DNA from: an uncultured bacterium
GTDB lineage: Bacteria; Bacillota; Clostridia; Oscillospirales; Acutalibacteraceae
Direction of reading: 5' to 3'
Length of the DNA: 64,000 nucleotides
NCBI GenBank assembly: GCA_934875675.1
Contig: CAKXIK010000007.1
Location: forward strand, 16,802 to 80,801
This document shows, piece by piece, positions 58,971-64,000 of this stretch (its first letter is position 1; each line of letters begins with the position of its first letter). Position numbers and translations under genes: made by a program. The notes beneath the pieces are model-generated. The model saw only the letters and a program-made list of their open reading frames with translations. It did not search any database and was not told where the DNA came from.

Positions 58971-60050
58971 ATGAGCAAATGGATCAAGCGCCATGCAGGA
59001 ACGGTTGCGTTTGCAGCGGGCGGGCTGCTGGTTGCCGCAGCGATGGTCATTTGGGCAACAGGCGGATTTGGCGCAATTCTGCCGCGTTACAATACGGCGC
59101 AGGCGACAAAAAAGACGACGGTTGCAATGGGCTCAGTGGTGAGCCAGACCGTTTACGGCAAAACAGAGGAAGAGCAGCAGGCAGCGACCGCTGCCAATGC
59201 GGCGATTGCACAGCTTGAGCAGAAAATTTCGTGGCGGATTGAATCCTCTGCCGTGGCAAAGGTGAATGCGGCAGCAGGGATTTCCGGCGCGGAGTGCGAT
59301 GCGGCAACGCTGCAGCTGATTGCGCAATGTCTTGATGTGGCACAAAAAAGCGACGGTGCCTTTGACCCTTGTATTCTGCCGGTTTCCAGGCTGTGGGACT
59401 TTGATGCGGAATCCTTTTCTCCGCCGGCAGATTCTGCAGTGCAGCAAGGTCTTGCCGTTTGCTCGTGGCAACAGCTTTCTGTTAAGGATAAAACAGTGTC
59501 GCTTGCCCAGTCGGGAGCCGGAATTGATCTGGGCGGTGTGGGAAAAGGAGCAGCATGTGACGAGGCATTGAAGATTTATGCCCAAAGAGGCGTTTCCGGT
59601 GCGGTAGTTGCAGTGGGCGGCAGTGTCGGTGTATTTGGTGCAAAACCAGACGGTTCTGCCTGGAGCATTGGCGTGCGGGACCCCGAAGGAGGAGAAACGG
59701 ATTCGCTCGGGACGCTTACGGTCACTTCAGGCTGCGTTTCCACTTCGGGAACCTATGAAAAAAAGAGAGAATTTGATGGCACAATCTATCATCATATTCT
59801 TGATCCGCGCACGGGATATCCGGCGAAAAGTGAGTTGGTTTCTGCAACGGTAATCTGTGATTCGGGTGCTCTTTCGGATGCACTGGCAACGGCTTGTGTG
59901 GTGCTTGGAAGAGAAAAGGCAGAAAAGCTTTTGGCGCAGTATTCTGCGGCTTATCTGTTAATTGATCAGAATCATGTAATCTATTCCGGCGGTGGAGCAG
60001 AAAAACTGTTTGCACTCAGCAGCGCAAAGTATACGCTGCAAACGCCATGA
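58971..60050 (+). CDS. apbE: FAD:protein FMN transferase (ApbE family)
   Basis: A 359-residue protein with an N-terminal membrane segment ('GTVAFAAGGLLVAAAMVIWA', about 9-28). The ApbE core shows 'AVAVGGSVGVFGAKPDGSAW'-like strand 'VVAVGGSVGVFG', 'GIDLGGVGKGAACDEALKIY', 'SGTYEKKREFDGTIYHHILD' and 'SDALATACVVLG'. ApbE attaches FMN to Ser/Thr of NqrC/RnfG or other flavoproteins, usually outside the membrane. AGAAAGG site (GCAGAAAGGTCAGG). It ends overlapping the next gene by four bases (ATGA). Confidence 0.92.
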   Translation: MSKWIKRHAGTVAFAAGGLLVAAAMVIWATGGFGAILPRYNTAQATKKTTVAMGSVVSQTVYGKTEEEQQAATAANAAIAQLEQKISWRIESSAVAKVNAAAGISGAECDAATLQLIAQCLDVAQKSDGAFDPCILPVSRLWDFDAESFSPPADSAVQQGLAVCSWQQLSVKDKTVSLAQSGAGIDLGGVGKGAACDEALKIYAQRGVSGAVVAVGGSVGVFGAKPDGSAWSIGVRDPEGGETDSLGTLTVTSGCVSTSGTYEKKREFDGTIYHHILDPRTGYPAKSELVSATVICDSGALSDALATACVVLGREKAEKLLAQYSAAYLLIDQNHVIYSGGGAEKLFALSSAKYTLQTP

Positions 60051-60430
60051 GTGGGCGCCGAAAAATGTTTACTGCCTGGGATGCAGTGGTTTTTGCGGTC
60101 ATTGCGCTTCTTTGTGCGGTATTGTTTTGGGCAGCGCAGCATCAGAGCGCCGGAGCAGTGGCAGTGGTGGAGCAAAACGGAACGGTGATTTGCAGAATCC
60201 CACTTTCTTCCGGACAGCAGAAAACAACGTTTTGCGTACCGGGTGAAGAGCATGTGGTCATTGCAGCGGAGAATGGTGCGGCATGGTTTGAATCCTCGGA
60301 TTGTCCCGATCAGATTTGCGTGCGTTCCGGCAAGTTGAGCAAAACCGGGGAAACCGCCGCTTGTCTGCCTGCACGTGTGGTGCTGCGCATTGAGGGAGAT
60401 GCGGTGCAAAACGATGCTCAGACCGGATAA
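60047..60430 (+). CDS. NusG domain II-containing membrane-anchored protein
   Basis: A 127-residue protein. One membrane helix near residues 9-28 ('AWDAVVFAVIALLCAVLFWA') and then a NusG-domain-II-like beta fold with the signature 'ESSDCPDQICVRSGKLSKTG' and 'AACLPARVVLRIEG'. This domain often accompanies ApbE and Rnf-type genes. Translational coupling to apbE (ATGA overlap) suggests a shared extracytoplasmic redox function, but its exact role is unknown. The Cys pair could form a disulfide or bind metal. Confidence 0.8.
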   Translation: MSGRRKMFTAWDAVVFAVIALLCAVLFWAAQHQSAGAVAVVEQNGTVICRIPLSSGQQKTTFCVPGEEHVVIAAENGAAWFESSDCPDQICVRSGKLSKTGETAACLPARVVLRIEGDAVQNDAQTG

Positions 60431-60651
60431 TAGGAATCCCCGCCAAGAAGATGCGCAAAGCCTGTGCAAAAACCTATGAAGTTAAAACCGTTTACTTGTT
60501 TTTCTGCTGCTTTGTCATTGCGGTTTGATGTGAAAAAGCGTGTCTCTGAAAATAAAAATGAATTCCCGAAGATTTGCAAAAAAATTGCATTTTAAGAGCA
60601 AATATGGTACGCTAACGACGAGAGGGTTTTCAAAAAGAGGAGGCGTTTTTC

Positions 60652-61488
60652 TTGCGGTCAGACGGTAAACGAGTAAAAAACACAGAGCCGATGTACGCCC
60701 TGATTCCGTACATCATGCCCCAGCGCTACGATGCGCTCAATTCCGTTACGGTGCATCTTCCCTACCGGCCTATTCATGAATATCTGATTCAAAAGCGCAA
60801 GGATGGCATCAGGCTGAGTCACATGAGTCTGATTATTGCTGCTTATCTGCGGTGTGCGGCGGAATTCCCGTACTTAAACCGGTTTATTATGAAGAAAAAG
60901 ATCTATGCACATAATGATTTTACGGTGAGCATGGTCGTACTGCGTCCCGGTGATATGGACGGCACCATGACGAAGGTACGTTTTGATCTGGGAGATACCG
61001 TTTTTGACGTGAACCGAAAAATCATGGAGTTTTTGGAGAAAAACAAAGCGGCACAGGAAACGAATGCAACCGATACCTTAATGCGGAGACTGCTTGCAGT
61101 ACCAGGACTGGTCAGCGCAGCGGTGGGACTGATTAAATTTGCAGACCGCCATGGTTTGTTACCCCAAAAGCTGATTGATGCCAGTCCGTTTCATTGCAGC
61201 CTGCTAATTTCCAATCTGGCAAGCATTCGCACCAATCATATCTATCACCATATTTATGAATTCGGTACTGCCGGTGTTTTTATCACCATGGGAAACAGCA
61301 TCGAAAAACCGGAGTATGATAAAAACGGCGTGGTTCAATTGAGCAGGCATATTCCCTGCGGCGTGGTGATGGATGAACGCATTTGTTCGGGAAGCTATTT
61401 TTCCCGCGTATTCCGCCGTCTGCAGCAATATCTGAATGACCCGTCACTGCTGGAGCTGCCTCCGGAGAAAATTGTTGTCGACGAATAA
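60652..61488 (+). CDS. 2-oxoacid dehydrogenase E2/CAT-fold protein lacking the catalytic motif
   Basis: A 278-residue protein with a chloramphenicol acetyltransferase/E2-like fold. 'LSHMSLIIAAYLRCAAEFPY', 'SPFHCSLLISNLASIRTNHI', 'YHHIYEFGTAGVFITMGNSI' and C-terminal 'CGVVMDERICSGSYFSRVFR' align with E2 catalytic domains, but the HxxxDG signature is changed to M-D-E...S-G, so the catalytic His and Asp are gone. No lipoyl domain is present. Function unknown; perhaps a structural or ligand-binding derivative. A TTG start after AGAGGAGG. Confidence 0.7.
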   Translation: MRSDGKRVKNTEPMYALIPYIMPQRYDALNSVTVHLPYRPIHEYLIQKRKDGIRLSHMSLIIAAYLRCAAEFPYLNRFIMKKKIYAHNDFTVSMVVLRPGDMDGTMTKVRFDLGDTVFDVNRKIMEFLEKNKAAQETNATDTLMRRLLAVPGLVSAAVGLIKFADRHGLLPQKLIDASPFHCSLLISNLASIRTNHIYHHIYEFGTAGVFITMGNSIEKPEYDKNGVVQLSRHIPCGVVMDERICSGSYFSRVFRRLQQYLNDPSLLELPPEKIVVDE

Positions 61489-61873
61489 CTCAGGGCATTG
61501 GCGATATTGTAATTTTGTTAATCAACACCGCCTACGGTTTGATTGAAAAAACAAAGAACCACTGTTTTGCATCTGCATATGATGAAACGGGACGGAAAAC
61601 ATCATAAAATCGCGCAAAAAAGCAAGATTTACTGCTATTAGACTATTTTGCTAAATAAAACAATAAAATTACCCAAACAAAATCAAAAATTTTATTTGAA
61701 AATCTGAAAAACAGGGAAAAATCGGGCTTGCAGTTGACGATTGTATGAAGTAGAGGTATACTAAACTAAATTAAATTAAAATTAAATTGCAATAATCAGC
61801 CGCCGTGCGGAAAGTTTTCTGTGGGCGGCAATTTTCTTCTGTCTGTTTCAGGCAGAATTAAGGTGGTTGTATT
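61489..61873. other. AT-rich intergenic region with promoter and leader hairpin
   Basis: The left 240 bases show nothing recognisable. Promoter at 61734-61762, followed by TAAAT-rich short repeats and a GCCGCC/GGCGGC hairpin (61800-61826) before the kinase gene. Confidence 0.5.
61734..61762 (+). promoter_or_regulatory. Promoter of the NahK-like kinase gene
   Basis: TTGACG at 61734 and TATACT at 61757, spacer 17. Confidence 0.6.
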
Positions 61874-62986
61874 ATGCCAGAGCAAAATCCCTGTGCAGAA
61901 GTTGATTACGTGGTTCACAACGTTGGTTATCCCGGCAGAATTGTGCAATGCAAGCCATTCGGTGACGGACATATTAACGATACTTTTGCGGTCGTCTGCC
62001 GCAACGATGACAATAGAGAAACGCGTTATGTGTTGCAGCGGATTAATCATGAGATTTTCAAAAGTCCCAGGCAGGTAATGGAAAACGTGGTCTATATCAC
62101 GCAGTTCCTGCGGGAAAAACTTTGTGCAGCAGGAGAAAACCCCGACCGCGGCACCATCAGCTATCTGCGGATGCCGGGCGGCGACTACTGTTTCTGTGAT
62201 GCCATCGGTTCCTACTGGCGCAGTTATCGCTTCATTGAAGATGCAACCAGCTTTGACACGGTGCAGTGTCCCGAGGATTTTTATCAGAGTGCCGTGGCAT
62301 TCGGAAGATTTCAGCAGCTGCTTGCCGATTTTGATGCATCCCATCTGCATGAAACGATTCCCGATTTTCACAATACGCCGGTTCGCTTTGAACGCTTTTG
62401 CCATGCTGTGGAGCAGGATGCCTGCGGGCGGGCAAAGTCGGTTGCAAAGGAAATTGCATTCGTCAAAGAGCGGGCAGAGTTTATGCATACGCTTACCGAT
62501 CTTTTGCAGAAGAATGAGATTCCGCTGCGCGTGACGCATAATGATACAAAACTGAACAACGTGTTGTTTGACCAGAAAACCCGCAAAGCCATTTGCGTGA
62601 TTGATTTGGATACCGTCATGCCTGGGCTTTCGGTGTATGATTTTGGTGACTCCATCCGTTTTGGCGCAACAACTGCCGCCGAGGATGAGCCGGATTTGTC
62701 CAAGGTGAATTTTGACCTGAACTTGTTTGAGCTATACACCAAGGGATATTTGGAGGGGTGCAACGGCAGCCTGACCCAAACAGAACGCGCCATGATGCCT
62801 GAGGGTGCTAAGATGATGACACTGGAATGCGGGATGCGTTTTCTGACGGATTATCTGGAGGGTGACCATTACTTTAAAATCAGCCGGCCAAACCAGAACC
62901 TTGACCGTGCGCACACGCAGTTCAAGCTCGTTGCCGATATGGAAGCCTGCTGGGACGAAATGCATCACATCGTGGAACAGTACTAA
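61874..62986 (+). CDS. nahK: N-acetylhexosamine 1-kinase-like phosphotransferase
   Basis: A 370-residue APH-fold kinase. 'CKPFGDGHINDTFAVVCRND' is the N-lobe nucleotide region, the catalytic loop is 'LRVTHNDTKLNNVLFDQKTR' (HxDxxxxN) and the metal site 'CVIDLDTVMPGLSVYDFGDS' follows. These long segments are characteristic of NahK, the anomeric kinase of the lacto-N-biose/galacto-N-biose pathway, which makes GlcNAc-1-P or GalNAc-1-P. No GLNBP phosphorylase gene is adjacent in this window, so its sugar is unsure. AAGGTGG precedes the ATG. Confidence 0.82.
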   Translation: MPEQNPCAEVDYVVHNVGYPGRIVQCKPFGDGHINDTFAVVCRNDDNRETRYVLQRINHEIFKSPRQVMENVVYITQFLREKLCAAGENPDRGTISYLRMPGGDYCFCDAIGSYWRSYRFIEDATSFDTVQCPEDFYQSAVAFGRFQQLLADFDASHLHETIPDFHNTPVRFERFCHAVEQDACGRAKSVAKEIAFVKERAEFMHTLTDLLQKNEIPLRVTHNDTKLNNVLFDQKTRKAICVIDLDTVMPGLSVYDFGDSIRFGATTAAEDEPDLSKVNFDLNLFELYTKGYLEGCNGSLTQTERAMMPEGAKMMTLECGMRFLTDYLEGDHYFKISRPNQNLDRAHTQFKLVADMEACWDEMHHIVEQY

Positions 62987-62996
62987 ACAAAAAAAT

Positions 62997-63027
62997 CGCC
63001 CCGGTTTTCGCTGTTCAGGAAGCCGGG
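62997..63027 (+). terminator. Terminator after the NahK-like kinase
   Basis: GCCCCGG / CCGGGGC stem (with a T/A inner pair) around a 16-nt loop, followed after a few bases by CCTGTTTTTCT. The T-run is not immediate. Confidence 0.6.
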
Positions 63028-63703
63028 GCGTGCCTTTGCCTGTTTTTCTGACTCTTTTTTTGCCTTGGTGGAAAAAGTTATGGAAAATGTGGATAATATA
63101 TGCAAATGTGTGCAAAAATATGACTGTCCCGTGGTAGAACCCAAATCCTTTTTCTGCAAAAAGAGGTGCCTGCAGATTAAAACAGGAAAATTTCTGAAAA
63201 ATTTTTGATTTGCAGATCTTAAAATTTGTTGTGGAAAAAATTTACTTGCTGTACAACCCCGGATTTTGTGCCGGAACGGCGCGGTTTGTGCATATTTAGT
63301 GGTTTGAACACTTAAAAAAGCCGGTGTACAATATGCATAAAAAAATTGCAAAAATTTCTTGCGAAAAAACGAAAAAAAGACTTGCATTCGACGCTGGAAA
63401 ATGGTATTATAATCAAGCGTGACTGCACAAGATATGCGATGAAGCGGGAGGTTGCGGCTGAACAGGCCGGTTTTTCCGTGGAGTATGTCCGATTTCAAAC
63501 CGGGCGAAAAATATTCGGTACACAGCCTTTTTCTGTGCAAACAGAGGATTGGTCTGCGTGCCTGACGTGATGAATGCCACCCGGATTTTGCTTTTCCTCA
63601 AAAAAGTGAATCCGGTTTTTAAATGTTCAGGGTGGAAACACCCGGAACGGTGTAAGGTTTTTCAACACGCCGCCCGCCAACTATTATTAAGGAGGCGATT
63701 CAT
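63028..63703 (+). promoter_or_regulatory. Long leader region of the rpsJ (S10) operon
   Basis: About 675 bases without a gene. A promoter pair lies at 63382-63413 (TTGCAT then TATTAT, 17 apart, overlapping TATAAT). A terminator-like hairpin CCGGATT / AATCCGG with a T5 tail sits at 63581-63620, about 85 bases upstream of rpsJ. A small GGGTG/CACCC hairpin follows. A 43-codon ATG frame at 63438 lacks an RBS. The leader may attenuate ribosomal protein expression. Confidence 0.5.
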
Positions 63704-64000
63704 GTGGCAGTCAAAGAGAAAATCAGAATCAGAATCAAAGGGTACGATCATCAGTTGGTCGATCAGTCGGCCGAGAAGATCGTAGCAACGGCGAAGCGCA
63801 CAGGTGCCCGCGTGTCGGGTCCGGTTCCGCTCCCCACCGAGAAGCAGATCATCACGATCCTGCGCGCTGTTCATAAGTACAAGGACAGCCGTGAGCAGTT
63901 CGAGATGAGAACCCATAAGAGACTTATCGACATCCTGAGACCCAGCAACAAAACCGTTGAGGCGTTGATGGGCTTAGAGCTCCCCGCCGGTGTTGAGATC
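63704..64000 (+). CDS. rpsJ: Ribosomal protein S10 (3' end beyond the window)
   Basis: The first 99 codons of S10; a few C-terminal residues lie outside. 'VAVKEKIRIRIKGYDHQLVD', 'GPVPLPTEKQIITILRAVHK' and 'EMRTHKRLIDILRPSNKTVE' are unmistakable. GTG at 63704 sits eight bases after AAGGAGG; the overlapping ATG at 63702 is out of frame. S10 is a 30S head protein and NusE in antitermination complexes. It normally opens the S10-L3-L4 operon. Confidence 0.97.
   Translation, partial: MAVKEKIRIRIKGYDHQLVDQSAEKIVATAKRTGARVSGPVPLPTEKQIITILRAVHKYKDSREQFEMRTHKRLIDILRPSNKTVEALMGLELPAGVEI

Noticed and set aside
63438..63570. 43-codon frame in the rpsJ leader
   Set aside because: No Shine-Dalgarno; more likely untranslated leader, though a leader peptide cannot be strictly excluded.
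1..64000. CRISPR arrays, insertion sequences, tRNA or rRNA genes
   Set aside because: No regularly spaced repeats, transposase frames or tRNA cloverleaf sequences were seen on either strand. A covariance search (tRNAscan-SE, Infernal) would be decisive for RNAs.

Overview
The window looks like chromosomal DNA of a low-to-mid GC Gram-positive anaerobe of class Clostridia, probably an Oscillospirales/Ruminococcaceae-type organism. The signs are AGGAGG ribosome-binding sites with frequent GTG/TTG starts, a T-box leader on ileS, the Firmicutes cluster darA-holB-ricT, a YaaH/SleL-like LysM-GH18 protein, a YesM/YesN-type two-component pair, a 2[4Fe-4S] ferredoxin and ECF-type QueT. There are no tRNAs, rRNAs, CRISPR arrays or intact insertion sequences that I can see. 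No species assignment is possible from the sequence alone.

Layout. 1-13.4 kb: mixed envelope and housekeeping genes (anti-sigma-like DUF4367 protein, MTA/SAH nucleosidase, spore-type glycosidase, MATE exporter, esterase, G5/3D-domain protein, QueT, O-antigen-ligase-like protein, DUF1284, DppA, ferredoxin, SDR). 13.4-24.1 kb: conserved core genes on both strands (ricT-holB-darA; zapA-U32-yhaM-SDR; traX; trmN6-rsmI). 24.2-26.7 kb: two unrecognised sensor-like proteins, one ending in a LuxR helix-turn-helix.

26.8-46.4 kb is the centrepiece: a DeoR regulator and a divergent, colinear run of 20 genes encoding L-rhamnose catabolism together with a bacterial microcompartment (BMC). RhaA and RhaB convert L-rhamnose to rhamnulose-1-phosphate. 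A class II aldolase with a C-terminal encapsulation-like helix cleaves it to DHAP and lactaldehyde. A zinc-type alcohol dehydrogenase with an N-terminal encapsulation peptide can interconvert aldehydes and alcohols and NAD(H). Coenzyme-B12-dependent PduCDE (with PduG reactivase and PduO adenosyltransferase) makes propionaldehyde from 1,2-propanediol. PduP and PduL convert that to propionyl-CoA and propionyl-phosphate, and an acetate/propionate kinase harvests ATP. Five BMC-H, one BMC-P and one BMC-T (PduT-like) proteins form the shell, and PduS is the redox protein. Unusual points are the aldolase tag, a BMC-H with two in-frame starts and a basic Ala/Pro/Lys extension, the replacement of PduQ by a Zn-ADH, and the absence of pduH and pduB.

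46.5-49 kb: a small regulator cassette flanked by two copies of nearly the same terminator hairpin, two small membrane-anchored proteins and a decayed C39-like peptidase. 49.2-52.8 kb: type-2 ileS behind a T-box. 52.9-57.9 kb: two amidohydrolase-family proteins (one lacking metal ligands) and, divergently, a YesM-like kinase with a YesN-like regulator. 57.9-63 kb: L,D-transpeptidase-like lipoprotein, ApbE with a NusG-II-domain protein, an E2/CAT-fold protein lacking its catalytic motif, and a NahK-like sugar kinase. The window ends inside rpsJ, the expected first gene of the S10 ribosomal operon.
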